Positions 28,502-37,339 of a stretch of DNA of 64,000 nt are shown here, piece by piece; the first letter of the stretch is position 1; each line of letters opens with the position of its first letter. This stretch comes from an uncultured Alphaproteobacteria bacterium. Lineage in GTDB: Bacteria > Pseudomonadota > Alphaproteobacteria > RF32 > CAG-239. Position numbers and translations under genes: made by a program. The stretch covers positions 1 to 64,000 of the forward strand of contig CAKQRZ010000007.1 of assembly GCA_934271715.1 (NCBI GenBank), read 5' to 3'. Under the pieces are notes generated by a model. The model was not told the DNA's origin. It saw only the letters and a program-made list of their open reading frames with translations, and searched no databases.

Positions 28502-28590
28502 GGAGCGTTGGCAGAGTGGTAATGCAGCGGATTGCTAATCCGTCATCCCCTTAAAAGGATGCACAGGTTCGAGTCCTGTACGCTCCGCCA
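28502..28590 (+). tRNA. tRNA-Ser (GCT)
   Basis: Acceptor GGAGCGT pairs with ACGCTCC; discriminator G; encoded CCA. Anticodon GCT in ATTGCTAAT. A long variable arm fits serine. A stem-loop terminator follows at 28596-28633. The 3' end is duplicated 228 bp downstream. Confidence 0.97.
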
Positions 28591-28641
28591 ACAAGACCCC
28601 ATAGGGCTAGTCCCTGTGGGGTTTGTTTGTGCGGTAGAAGC
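28573..28641 (+). repeat. att-like direct repeat, tRNA-proximal copy
   Basis: 69 bp covering the tRNA-Ser 3' end, its CCA and its terminator. It recurs at 28801-28869 with three mismatches. It would serve as the attL/attR of an element integrated at the tRNA. Confidence 0.7.
28596..28633 (+). terminator. tRNA-Ser terminator
   Basis: ACCCCATAGGG / CCCTGTGGGGT stem with a T-rich tail; duplicated in the downstream repeat. Confidence 0.7.
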
Positions 28642-28800
28642 GACAGGGCGCGAACCGAAAGGCGCGCTAAGGAAAAACTGTCCTTAAATGACAGTTTTTC
28701 TCTGCAAGCGCAGCGAAAACTTAATGGAGCAAGGGCAGCGGCAGCAACCGCGGCGAGATTTTGTTTGAGTTGCGATAGAGTTTTACCTTAGTAAAACGAA
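28642..28800. other. 159-bp segment between the att-like repeats
   Basis: No coding potential seen. It contains a perfect AAAAACTGTC/GACAGTTTTT hairpin and a GC-rich stretch. It is too short to hold an integrase, so it is a remnant of an element or the product of tandem duplication. Confidence 0.5.
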
Positions 28801-28869
28801 GTCCTGTACGCTCCGCCAACAAAACCCCATAGGGCTTGTCCCTGTGGGGTTTGTTTGTGCGGTAAAAGC
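28801..28869 (+). repeat. att-like direct repeat, distal copy
   Basis: Second copy of the tRNA-Ser 3' end plus terminator, with three mismatches to 28573-28641. No tRNA body precedes it. Confidence 0.7.
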
Positions 28870-28911
28870 AGGCTTTTTGAATTTCTGTTAGACAAAATAT
28901 TTAGATTATTA

Positions 28912-28939
28912 TTGAATAAATTTATTATTCATGTATAAT
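28912..28939 (+). promoter_or_regulatory. Promoter for the secreted protein at 28972
   Basis: TTGAAT, a 16-bp spacer and TATAAT, 33 bp before the start codon. Confidence 0.55.
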
Positions 28940-28971
28940 ATGATATATAATAAACAAAGAAAAGCTGAGCT

Positions 28972-29820
28972 ATGGCCAATAGAGCCGATGAAATTAAAAA
29001 AGTAAAAGAAATGATAAAAGACAAAAAAGTTCTTTTATTAGGCGGCTTAATGGCTATGTCTCCTTTGGCAGCCAACGGGCAGTCTTTACCGGCGGCAGAA
29101 GCTCAGCCTGCTCCGATAACTCAAACTTCCGGCGAATATGAAAATGCCATAAATGAAATTAAAGAAGCGGCGCCGATGGTATGCCGAGACGGCTTTAAAA
29201 ATTTCAAAAGCTTATTGCTTGAAGACGATATAAGCGACGGTGCATGTGTTATTACGGCCAGAGAAGACGTTAAAAGCTATCAAAACATAGTATATCCTAA
29301 AAAGCAAACAGCAGAGCTTTCTTTGGATGACTACCGCTCTGTCTGCGTTTATGCCAATGTGCAGAATATGACTTCTCAGCTGGTTGATTTATGCGCTCAA
29401 AATCATAAAAAAGACGCCGATAAAATATTTCCGGAATTTTCAAAGAAATATGCTGATAAAATAACTTTTGCCGGTAAAGGTTCGCCGATACAAATTGACG
29501 CCGCTGCAGCAGCCGCCATTCAGCAAGATGTTATGGATAACTTCGGAAAGCTTTTTCCGGACTTCAACCAACAGACTTCCGAGCAATACAAGGCAAACCG
29601 AAACGAACTGCAGATGACCTCGGTCAAACAACTCAGCGATGCGCAATATCACATGATTACAGAGGGCGACGGCTATTATCATATTCCGAATGCGCAAAAC
29701 AAGCAAGCCGCCTCCAAAACCAGAATTAAATATGACAATGTTGTTAAAAAGCTTAACAACCAGCAGCAAATAACGTCAAAAACTATCAGCTGGATGCAGG
29801 CGCAAAAATTGTCGCGCTAA
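28972..29820 (+). CDS. Exported protein of unknown function
   Basis: 282 aa. A long charged N-region (about 18 residues) precedes a hydrophobic core and a likely signal cleavage after A-A-N-G. The mature part has four cysteines (C-R-D-G, G-A-C-V, S-V-C-V, L-C-A-Q) that could form disulfides, an Ala run near residue 178, and a basic Gln/Asn-rich tail. I do not recognise a family. The SD is weak. No linked partner gene. Confidence 0.65.
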   Translation: MANRADEIKKVKEMIKDKKVLLLGGLMAMSPLAANGQSLPAAEAQPAPITQTSGEYENAINEIKEAAPMVCRDGFKNFKSLLLEDDISDGACVITAREDVKSYQNIVYPKKQTAELSLDDYRSVCVYANVQNMTSQLVDLCAQNHKKDADKIFPEFSKKYADKITFAGKGSPIQIDAAAAAAIQQDVMDNFGKLFPDFNQQTSEQYKANRNELQMTSVKQLSDAQYHMITEGDGYYHIPNAQNKQAASKTRIKYDNVVKKLNNQQQITSKTISWMQAQKLSR

Positions 29821-29822
29821 AT

Positions 29823-30407
29823 TCAGTTATTGTCAAAATAATTCGGCAGGCGGGAAAATTTATCCAAAAGCGCATGATACGCCGCCGAAATCTGCTTAAA
29901 CTTTTCTTCGGCATTTTCATCCTGTTTGTTGACATCCGGATGATATTTTTTAGCCAAGGCCTTGTACTGCTTTTTTAAGGTTTCGGGGTTGAGGTCGCGT
30001 ATGTCCATTTCCAAGGTTTGAATACAGCGCCGCTCTTCCACCGTAAAATATATGCCGTCAGCCGAATATTCGCGGCTGGAATCGGAGGGATTAGCATAGT
30101 CCGAATCAAAAAACTCGGCCTCTTCCCATAAATCATAGCCAAACTGATAGCGGACTCTAGACTTAAAGCCCCGCTTAAAGTGCATTTTAGAACGCAGACG
30201 CTCCTCTTCTTCGGCAGCGCCGTCGCCGTAATAGTTCCATTTGGCGTTATATTCCTGCACATGCTTAAGGCAGAACCAATAATAGTCTTTCAGCTTGCGG
30301 TCTTTAGGCGCGCGGTATTCGCCTTTTTCGGTGCAGCCGGGGTGGTCGCACTTATGAGCGACATTGTCATTTTGTGGCGCATAATATTTTTTGGTTCTTT
30401 TCAGCAT
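29823..30407 (-). CDS. J-domain (DnaJ-like) protein
   Basis: 194 aa with the J domain at the C-terminus (about 137-185) and its HPD at 156-158, which stimulates DnaK ATPase. The N-terminus has C20, C25 and C46 and H49, a possible small metal site. The order, metal-like N-terminus then J domain, resembles a group of alphaproteobacterial DnaJ-like proteins rather than DnaJ itself. SD AAGGA is present. Confidence 0.85.
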   Translation of the reverse strand: MLKRTKKYYAPQNDNVAHKCDHPGCTEKGEYRAPKDRKLKDYYWFCLKHVQEYNAKWNYYGDGAAEEEERLRSKMHFKRGFKSRVRYQFGYDLWEEAEFFDSDYANPSDSSREYSADGIYFTVEERRCIQTLEMDIRDLNPETLKKQYKALAKKYHPDVNKQDENAEEKFKQISAAYHALLDKFSRLPNYFDNN

Positions 30408-30517
30408 AAAATTCCTTTTACAAACATTCTAAATAGTTTAATCCTGTTTATAAATAATGGCAAGCAGATTGCAAACAAATTCTACTCCGCTATTATAAAA
30501 TATATAAGGAGATTAAA

Positions 30518-31351
30518 ATGCCGGAATTACCCGAAGTTGAAACCATAAAAAATACCGTTGCCAAAACCTTGCTGCACGCCCGTATAAATAAAGTGACCGT
30601 GCGGCAGCGCAAATTCAGGCAAAGCGTGCCGGATGATTTTGAAAAACGAATCGCCGGAGCTACGGTTATTGCCTTAAGGCGAATCGCTAAATATATGCTG
30701 GTTGACTTGGACAACGGCCAGACAATTATCTGGCACTTCGGCATGAGCGGCAAAATCAAGATAGAATCGGCTCTGCCCGAAAATTTGGATAAGCACGACC
30801 ACATAATTTTTGAAACCTCCCACGGAGTTATTATTTATAATGATGTGCGGAGGTTCGGTTTGGTGACGGTCTGCGACTCCAATAAACTGAAAGAGAATCC
30901 GATAATTGCCGAACTCGGGCTTGACCCTTGGGAAAAAGAGCTGACTCCGGAATATCTGCTGAGCAAGCTGAAAAAGAAAAAATGCGCTGTAAAAATTTCT
31001 TTGCTGGACCAAAGCATTGTCTGCGGAATCGGCAATATTTACGCCTCTGAAATTTTATATAAGGCGCGAATCCTGCCAGATAGAGAATCCGACAAAATCA
31101 GCCTTGAAGAATGCTCGCTTATAATTAAATATACCCGTGAGATTTTGGAAAAAGCCATTGCCGCCGGAGGCTCCACTATTCATGATTTTAAGCGTCCGGA
31201 CGGCGATATCGGCTATTTTCAAAATCAGCATTGCGTCTATAACAAAACCGGTCAGCGCTGCCCCGACTGCGTATGCGGCGGCAAACACCATATTGAAAAA
31301 GCGGTGCTGGGCGGGCGTTCAACCTTTTTCTGTCCGGTGCTGCAAAAATAA
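30518..31351 (+). CDS. mutM: Formamidopyrimidine-DNA glycosylase, altered zinc finger
   Basis: Removes 8-oxoguanine and other oxidised purines. It is 277 aa beginning with the catalytic P-E-L-P-E after Met, plus the H2TH region (Q-S-I-V-C-G-I-G-N-I-Y-A). The zinc finger normally ends C-x2-C-Q-K. Here the ending is C272-P-V-L-Q-K, so the fourth ligand is Leu275, while an extra Cys (C253) follows the first pair. Zinc may bind differently or be lost. SD GGAG precedes the ATG. Confidence 0.93.
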   Translation: MPELPEVETIKNTVAKTLLHARINKVTVRQRKFRQSVPDDFEKRIAGATVIALRRIAKYMLVDLDNGQTIIWHFGMSGKIKIESALPENLDKHDHIIFETSHGVIIYNDVRRFGLVTVCDSNKLKENPIIAELGLDPWEKELTPEYLLSKLKKKKCAVKISLLDQSIVCGIGNIYASEILYKARILPDRESDKISLEECSLIIKYTREILEKAIAAGGSTIHDFKRPDGDIGYFQNQHCVYNKTGQRCPDCVCGGKHHIEKAVLGGRSTFFCPVLQK

Positions 31352-31361
31352 AGGAGCGGTC

Positions 31362-31724
31362 ATGAAAAAATTTATTCTCAGCCTGTTTATTTTATTGCTG
31401 GCAATACTGCCTGCCGATGCCGCAAAATTTGTTGAGGGCATGGAAGACGTGCCGCTTATGGACGGCCTGTCGCAAATCACGCAGGATGATATTTCTTTCG
31501 GCAATGAAGAAACCCGACTTTTGGAAGCCTATGTGACATCCCGCCGCCTAAAATTTGCCGCCGTTTCACAGTTTTATAGAGAATCGCTGCCGCAGCTGGG
31601 CTGGATTTATCAGGGGAATCGCGGAAACAGCCTGCTTTTTGACCGCGACGGAGAAACTCTGGAAATTATCAAAGAATCCGCAAATCCTCTGGTGGTGCGC
31701 ATTACCGTCAAGTCAAAACCTTAA
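31362..31724 (+). CDS. Small exported protein of unknown function
   Basis: 120 aa with a clear signal peptide (M-K-K-F-I-L to A-D-A-A, cleavage near 20). The mature part resembles a small alpha/beta domain with L-G-W-I-Y-Q-G-N. SD AAGGAG lies before ATG 31362, ten nt after mutM, so it is likely co-transcribed. Confidence 0.75.
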   Translation: MKKFILSLFILLLAILPADAAKFVEGMEDVPLMDGLSQITQDDISFGNEETRLLEAYVTSRRLKFAAVSQFYRESLPQLGWIYQGNRGNSLLFDRDGETLEIIKESANPLVVRITVKSKP

Positions 31725-31752
31725 AAAATCACAAAGTTTTTGAAAAATTTAG

Positions 31753-31781
31753 TTGACTTCTACCCCCTGTCGTGGTTATAA
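31753..31781 (+). promoter_or_regulatory. rpsT promoter
   Basis: TTGACT, a 17-bp spacer and TTATAA, about 54 bp before rpsT. Confidence 0.55.
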
Positions 31782-31834
31782 AGTTTACCAGAGTAAATTT
31801 TGTATTAACTAAAATTTTTAATAGGAAGAAAATT

Positions 31835-32095
31835 ATGGCCAATCATAAGTCGGCAAAAACAAGAATCGTAAGAAACAACAAGCGCAGTTTGATTAACGGC
31901 GCCCGCAGAAGCCGCGTTAGAACTTTTGTTAAAAAAGTTGACGCTTTAATCAACGCTAAAGATAAAGAAGCTGCTGCAGCTGCTTTTATTACTGCTGAAA
32001 GCGAAATGATGAGAGCAGCTCAGAAAGGTGTTTTCAAAAAGAATACTGCTTCCCGCACGATTTCTCGTTTAGCACAAAAAATTAAAGCTCTTTAA
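31835..32095 (+). CDS. rpsT: 30S ribosomal protein S20
   Basis: 86-aa primary 16S rRNA-binding protein. Canonical start M-A-N-H-K-S-A-K-T-R and C-terminal N-T-A-S-R-T-I-S-R-L. SD AGGA lies upstream. mutM-rpsT-dnaA order is typical of alphaproteobacteria. Confidence 0.97.
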   Translation: MANHKSAKTRIVRNNKRSLINGARRSRVRTFVKKVDALINAKDKEAAAAAFITAESEMMRAAQKGVFKKNTASRTISRLAQKIKAL

Positions 32096-32124
32096 TTCTA
32101 TTAAAGACTCCGTAAATTTGGAAA

Positions 32125-32164
32125 AATGCAAATTGTCCCTTAGTGGGTACGATTTGCATTTTTT
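32125..32164 (+). terminator. rpsT terminator
   Basis: AAATGCAAAT pairs with ATTTGCATTT around an inner helix, followed by a T-run. Confidence 0.75.
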
Positions 32165-32547
32165 AGTTGTAAATCAAGTACTTATTTTCCGACTCTAACA
32201 AAATACGCTGTCAAGACATTTAATTACAATGTTCGCAAAAAGTTCTCTTGTAATTATGTTTTTTTGCTGTTAACACTTAATTTAGATTTTGAAGAAATGA
32301 TGTTGAACAATTAAACAACGCTAAACATTTTTTGTAGACGCTGTCCCTGATTGCCAAACAAAAAAACTAAAAAATTGCAGGTACTGAGCCGAAAGGCGGC
32401 AAACCGATAAAACAGCCGGAATTATAACGGCGCGGGTTTTAGGTTTTATAAAAAAATGCGTCTGTTTTTTAGATTATTTTACAGCTTGGCAGCACTCATT
32501 TCACGGACTATTATTTGAAACAATTTTAACTGAACAGGATATTGAAA
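32165..32547. other. rpsT-dnaA intergenic region without recognisable DnaA boxes
   Basis: About 380 nt, AT-rich. I looked for TTATCCACA and one-mismatch forms on both strands and found none that convinced me. It presumably holds the dnaA promoter. It cannot be called oriC from the sequence. Confidence 0.5.
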
Positions 32548-33981
32548 ATGGCTGAACAGGCAATGTATGATGAAGATTTTTCTATCAATGACCAATGGGA
32601 GCAAGTTTGTTGCCAGTTAAAAAATGAGTTTGGCGAAACCGCTTTTGACAGCTGGCTTAAACCGCTGAGCGTCAGTTCTTTTAATGACGGCGTGATGAAC
32701 ATCTGCGCTCCGACAGCTTTTATGAAAAACTGGGTTATTGCGCATTATTCTGACCGAATCCACAGAATTTGGGAACATAAGAATCCGGACGTTAAAAAAG
32801 TTCAATTTATTGTGCAGAATGTCGGAACCGCTGATAAATCTATTATGGGCAGCCGCGACACTTCGCTTCTGAAAAAAATCAAATCCACCCCGACTCCGCA
32901 GAGTATCTATGGCTTGAACAATGTTGCCAACAATTATGCCGCGGATGATGAGCAATATTTGTCTTCTAAACTGAATCCGGCTTATACTTTTGATAACTTT
33001 GTTGTCGGCAAAACAAATGAGTTTGCTTATGTTGCCGCTAAAAAGGTTGCCGAATCCAGAAACATCTCGTTTAACCCGCTGTTTTTATATTCCGGAGTCG
33101 GCTTGGGCAAAACCCACCTTATGCACGCTATTGCTTGGAAAATCAAAAAGAACGACCCGTCCCGCAACGTGGTATATATCTCGGCTGAGCAGTTTCTTTA
33201 TAAATTTGTTAAAGCCCTGCGCTATAAAGACGCCGAAGCTTTTAAGGAGCAATTCCGCTCGGTTGACGTTTTGATGATTGACGATGTTCAATTCTTGGCC
33301 AACAAAGAAAAAACCCAAGACGAGTTCTTTTATACATTTGACTCTTTGATGGAGGGCGGACGCCAGATTATTTTATCCGCCGATAAGTCTCCGAATGACT
33401 TAGACGGTATTGAAGCCCGCTTAAAATCACGTCTTAACAGCGGTTTGGCCGCCGACATTATGCCGACTGACTTTGATTTGCGCGTAGACATCTTAAACAA
33501 GAAAGCCGCTCAGCTCGGTATCAACCTGCCGCAAAATGTGGCTGATTTTCTGGCGCAGAAAATCACTTCCAACATCCGCGAGCTTGAGGGTTCTTTAAAA
33601 CGAATCGCAGCGCATTCTCAGCTTTTGTCCGGACATGAAATCACTTTGGATATGACTCAGGATGTTTTGAAAGATATGCTGCGTTCTATTGACCGCAAAA
33701 CTACAATTGACGAGATTCAAAGAAAAGTTGCCGAATACTTCAATATTTCGGTCAAAGAAATGCAGTCGTCGCGCCGCGCCCGCAACGTAGCCCGTCCGCG
33801 TCAAATTGCCATGTATCTGGCAAAACAGCTGACTTCCCGCTCATTGCCGGAAATCGGGCGCAAATTTGACCGCGACCATACAACGGTTATGCATGCAGTC
33901 CGCAAAGTAGAAGAGCTGATTGTAGAAGATACCTCGCTTTCTGAAAGTGTTGACGCTTTGCGCCGTCTTTTGGAAAACTAG
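32548..33981 (+). CDS. dnaA: Chromosomal replication initiator DnaA
   Basis: 477 aa from ATG 32548 (AGGAT seven bases upstream; a TTG two codons earlier is less likely). Domain I is at residues 1-90, then a linker, then the AAA+ core with G-V-G-L-G-K-T-H (about 183-190) and L-M-I-D-D-V-Q-F-L. The C-terminal DnaA signature is F-D-R-D-H-T-T-V-M-H-A-V. dnaN and recF follow. Confidence 0.98.
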   Translation: MAEQAMYDEDFSINDQWEQVCCQLKNEFGETAFDSWLKPLSVSSFNDGVMNICAPTAFMKNWVIAHYSDRIHRIWEHKNPDVKKVQFIVQNVGTADKSIMGSRDTSLLKKIKSTPTPQSIYGLNNVANNYAADDEQYLSSKLNPAYTFDNFVVGKTNEFAYVAAKKVAESRNISFNPLFLYSGVGLGKTHLMHAIAWKIKKNDPSRNVVYISAEQFLYKFVKALRYKDAEAFKEQFRSVDVLMIDDVQFLANKEKTQDEFFYTFDSLMEGGRQIILSADKSPNDLDGIEARLKSRLNSGLAADIMPTDFDLRVDILNKKAAQLGINLPQNVADFLAQKITSNIRELEGSLKRIAAHSQLLSGHEITLDMTQDVLKDMLRSIDRKTTIDEIQRKVAEYFNISVKEMQSSRRARNVARPRQIAMYLAKQLTSRSLPEIGRKFDRDHTTVMHAVRKVEELIVEDTSLSESVDALRRLLEN

Positions 33982-33993
33982 TAAAAAACTTGT

Positions 33994-34073
33994 TGACGAC
34001 TCATCATTTTGTCTTCTTATTTTGCTGCAACTTTGCTACTCTCTGGGAAGAATTAACAAAAACGATGAGTCGT
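33994..34073 (+). promoter_or_regulatory. Inverted repeat and possible promoter before dnaN
   Basis: ACGACTCATC (33996-34005) and GATGAGTCGT (34064-34073) form a perfect 10-bp inverted repeat 58 nt apart. The left arm overlaps a possible -35 (TTGACG at 33994). It may be an operator or mRNA hairpin controlling dnaN. Confidence 0.5.
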
Positions 34074-34113
34074 TTTGGTATTTGGTAGAAACATTATAAA
34101 TTGGTGAAAAGAA

Positions 34114-35232
34114 ATGAAGTTTACAATTGAAAAAGCTGTTTTATTGAAAACTCTGGGACATGTACAAAACATTGTAGAAAAGAGAAATACGGTTCCGGTA
34201 TTATCCAACGTTAGAATTGAAGCCGGCAATGAGGGCATCAGCTTTAAGGCTACCGATATGGATACGGAAATTACCGAAATTGTAGACGCCAAAATTTTGG
34301 AAAACGGCGCTATTACCGCGCCGGCGCATATGCTGTATGACATTGTGCGCAAGCTTTCTGACGGCTCAGAGGTAGAACTGACCTACCCTGACGAAAAAGA
34401 GCAGCTCAGCATTGCTTCCGGACGTTCTAAATTTTCACTTTCTACTATCGGCGTTGAGGATTTCCCTGTAATTTCTGCCGATGCTCTGCCTACCAATTTT
34501 GAAATGAACCGCGATGAATTGAAAGACGTGATTGACCGCACTCAATTTGCTGCTTCTACCGAAGAAACCAGATACTACCTGAACGGTTTATATATTCATC
34601 CGAAAAACGAGGGCGAAACTAAAGTTCTGCGCATTGTTGCCACCGACGGCCACCGCTTGGCCTGCGTAGAGACTCCGCTGCCGGAGGGCGCTGCCAATAT
34701 GGAGGGTGTAATTCTGCCGCGTAAAACCGTGGGCGAAATCCGCAAGCTTTTGGATGACACTTCTGCCGAATCCGTGCAAATTGCTTTGTCCGACAGCAAA
34801 GTCCGCTTTACCTTGGCTGATGTAACTTTGGCTTCTAAGCTGATTGACGGTACTTATCCGGACTATGAGCGCGTTATTCCGACTGCCAATGATAAAATTT
34901 TGGAATTGAATGTAAAAGATTTGGCAACTGCCGTAGACCGTGTTTCGGTTGTGGCTGAGCGTACCCGCGCCATTAAGATGATTGCCAACAAAAACCATGT
35001 GATTATCACAACTTCCAGTCCGGATTTGGGCAGCGCTATTGAAGAAATTGAAGCAACCTACGACAGCGAATCGCTGGAAATCGGCTATAACTTCCGCTAC
35101 TTGCTGGATATCTTGGCTGAAATCAAAGGCGATACTGCTAAATTTAGCTTCAGCGACGGCGCTTCTCCGTCAGTTATTCATGACACTTCAGATGCCAGCG
35201 CTATCTATGTTTTGATGCCGATGAGAGTCTAA
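34114..35232 (+). CDS. dnaN: DNA polymerase III beta clamp
   Basis: 372 aa with the usual three-domain clamp. The C-terminal signature Y-V-L-M-P-M-R-V and A-T-D-G-H-R-L-A in the middle domain are seen. SD GGTGAAAAG. recF begins two bases past its stop. Confidence 0.98.
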   Translation: MKFTIEKAVLLKTLGHVQNIVEKRNTVPVLSNVRIEAGNEGISFKATDMDTEITEIVDAKILENGAITAPAHMLYDIVRKLSDGSEVELTYPDEKEQLSIASGRSKFSLSTIGVEDFPVISADALPTNFEMNRDELKDVIDRTQFAASTEETRYYLNGLYIHPKNEGETKVLRIVATDGHRLACVETPLPEGAANMEGVILPRKTVGEIRKLLDDTSAESVQIALSDSKVRFTLADVTLASKLIDGTYPDYERVIPTANDKILELNVKDLATAVDRVSVVAERTRAIKMIANKNHVIITTSSPDLGSAIEEIEATYDSESLEIGYNFRYLLDILAEIKGDTAKFSFSDGASPSVIHDTSDASAIYVLMPMRV

Positions 35233-35233
35233 G

Positions 35234-36454
35234 TTGCCGGAATTAACAGCAAAGTTAAATGAAATTACTAAAGAAAAGTCAGGTGTTACCCGCCTGACTT
35301 TATCTGACTTTAGAAACTACCGCGGCCTGCGGATAGAAACCGAGATTGCTCCGATTGTTATTACCGGCGAAAACGGCTCCGGCAAAACCAATATTTTAGA
35401 AGCGATATCTTTTTTGACTCCGGGGCGTGGTTTACGAAGCGCGAAACTGGCCGATATAAAACGAATCCTGCCGCCGGAAGAAGAAATACTAAACACCAAC
35501 AGCGGCTGGAGCGTGGCGGCTGAGATTCTGAAAAATAATGAGGAATACTTAATCGGCACCGGCACGCAAAAAAGTTTCCGCGAAGACACGGAAGAAGATG
35601 AAATAAAAAATTTTGAACGGCGAATCGTCAAAATCAATCAGCAAAAAATAACTCAGCAGTCCGAACTTGGCAAATATATCTCAGCGATTTGGGTGACTCC
35701 GCAGATGGACAGGCTTTTTTTAGGCGGAACCCAGCCGCGGCGCAGCTTTCTGGACCGTTTGGTTTATGCTTTTGATTTAGAGCATGCTAAGCGTACGGCT
35801 AATTTTGAACATTTGTACCGGCAATGGTTTCAAATTCTGAAATCCGGTCACGCCGATGAACATTGGCTGCAATCGGTGGAAGCCGATATGGCGACTCTGG
35901 GAGCGGCAATCGCTGCAGCGCGGCGCGAACTGATAGCCCGTTTAAACACCTTTATTGCCCATGAGCCGGACGATATTTTTCCGGATGTACGCTTGGAGCT
36001 TGACGGCACGATTGAAAAAATGCTGGACACCATGCCGGCGGTGAAAGTTGAACAATTTTACACAGAGCAGCTGGCGCGGCAGCGCCGCAATGTTTTGTAC
36101 AACGACTATGTTGACGGTGTTAACCGCACTGATTTCAAGGTTTATTTCAAGAAAAAAAACATGCCGGCGGAACTTTGCTCTACCGGCGAGCAAAAAGCTT
36201 TGCTGGTCAGCATTATTCTGGCTCAGACTAAATGCCAGATTTTGGATAAGGGTTTTGCCCCTATCCTGCTGCTGGATGAAGTCACAACCCACTTAGACGA
36301 CAAAAAGCGCGATGCTCTGCTGAGCAAAATTGCCAATCTGCATCTGCAGGCTTGGATTACTTCTACTGAGCCGCAAAATTTTGACGCTATAAAAAACATA
36401 TCGCAGTTTTTTGAAGTTAAAAACAACAGCGTTATTAAAATCAAAAATGCATAA
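35234..36454 (+). CDS. recF: Recombination protein RecF
   Basis: 406-aa SMC-like ATPase loading RecA at gaps. Walker A G-E-N-G-S-G-K-T (45-52), and Walker B L-L-L-D-E-V-T-T-H-L-D near 350. A start of TTG at 35234 gives an N-terminal extension of about 15 residues before the usual L-x-L-x-x-F-R-N-Y; no better start is visible. The 3' end overlaps a convergent prepilin-like gene by 14 nt, where gyrB often follows. Confidence 0.95.
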   Translation: MPELTAKLNEITKEKSGVTRLTLSDFRNYRGLRIETEIAPIVITGENGSGKTNILEAISFLTPGRGLRSAKLADIKRILPPEEEILNTNSGWSVAAEILKNNEEYLIGTGTQKSFREDTEEDEIKNFERRIVKINQQKITQQSELGKYISAIWVTPQMDRLFLGGTQPRRSFLDRLVYAFDLEHAKRTANFEHLYRQWFQILKSGHADEHWLQSVEADMATLGAAIAAARRELIARLNTFIAHEPDDIFPDVRLELDGTIEKMLDTMPAVKVEQFYTEQLARQRRNVLYNDYVDGVNRTDFKVYFKKKNMPAELCSTGEQKALLVSIILAQTKCQILDKGFAPILLLDEVTTHLDDKKRDALLSKIANLHLQAWITSTEPQNFDAIKNISQFFEVKNNSVIKIKNA

Positions 36455-37322
36455 CAATAGCGCAAGCTTCGCGGCTGCGGGTGCAAGCGTCGCAAATGCT
36501 GTGAATTTCCGCCAGCGTGATGTTTGTCAGACATTTCTGCTCGCCGTCGCAGGCGCTGTCTCCGTCAATAATAAAACTTCCGCCGCCTGATTTATATATA
36601 TTGGCATCCCACGCCGCCGCATGCAGGGGAATAGCTATTTTTTGATATATTTCCATGCAGAGCTTGGCGGAAAAATTGGCAGAAATATTCTTAGAATCAC
36701 TTGTTTTAGTCACACCGCCTAAATAGAAATCTAAAGTTAGAACTGCTGAGTTATCATAAGAGTAGTCGGGAGAAATCCAGAGCTGTATCATGTTTCCATA
36801 CGAATCCGCATATTGCAGGTTGTTGATTTTGTTCCAGCTTTGCGGAACTAAACTAAGTGATTCTGCAACCGTAAAAACTTCGGCGTTTTCAGTCATGCTG
36901 GTAGTAGTTTTCTTAAAGTCGTCTAAATGCTCCAGCATTCCGAAAATAAGCATGCTGTATTCGCTTATGGCTTTGTTTATTCTGAACTGCTCCATAGCTT
37001 TGCTATAACCGGCAATGCCACCAACAGATAATACGCCGATAATCGCCAGCACACCGAGCATTTCTATCATAGAACGACCATATTGGGAAAAAGCACTTAC
37101 CCCGCGTCCCCAGCACCCGTCATTCTCGGATTTATTCCGAGAATCTTCTCTCAACTGGCACTTATGCAATAATAAGACTAATTTATTGACTAGGTTAGTA
37201 CCTTGTTGCAACAAGATTCTATGCACAGGGCATAGAATGACTGGTGCTAGAGGCGAGAGTCCGCCGCCTCCACCTACTCTTCCCCTGCTCTTTTCTCTTA
37301 AAAATTCTATACTCTTCAACAT
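36441..37322 (-). CDS. Prepilin-like protein with repeat-derived leader (copy 6)
   Basis: 293 aa from ATG 37322, with a strong SD (AGGAGG). The leader runs about 80 residues before Y-G, cut before R-S-M-I-E. It contains the palindromic-repeat peptide (A-P-V-I-L, N-L-V-N-K, L-L-L-H-K-C). The mature part has a hydrophobic helix and ends K-C-L-T-N-I-T-L, C-D-A-C and a late Cys. Unlike copies 1, 4, 7 and 8, it has no CT module; a large inverted repeat lies upstream. It is the best case for real translation of a repeat-built leader, because its start has a good SD in frame. Confidence 0.85.
   Translation of the reverse strand: MLKSIEFLREKSRGRVGGGGGLSPLAPVILCPVHRILLQQGTNLVNKLVLLLHKCQLREDSRNKSENDGCWGRGVSAFSQYGRSMIEMLGVLAIIGVLSVGGIAGYSKAMEQFRINKAISEYSMLIFGMLEHLDDFKKTTTSMTENAEVFTVAESLSLVPQSWNKINNLQYADSYGNMIQLWISPDYSYDNSAVLTLDFYLGGVTKTSDSKNISANFSAKLCMEIYQKIAIPLHAAAWDANIYKSGGGSFIIDGDSACDGEQKCLTNITLAEIHSICDACTRSREACAIVMHF
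37112..37248. repeat. MITE-like palindromic element inside pilin copy 6 leader
   Basis: AGCACCCGTCATTCT (37112-37126) and AGAATGACTGGTGCT (37234-37248) are inverted copies with one mismatch, enclosing about 107 bp. Related elements lie in the leaders at 39.3 and 48.0 kb. It is read through in frame. Confidence 0.65.
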
Positions 37323-37339
37323 CTTATTCCTCCTACTAT

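Noticed and set aside
32165..32547. oriC next to dnaA
   Set aside because: No convincing DnaA-box cluster or AT-rich 13-mers seen on either strand.
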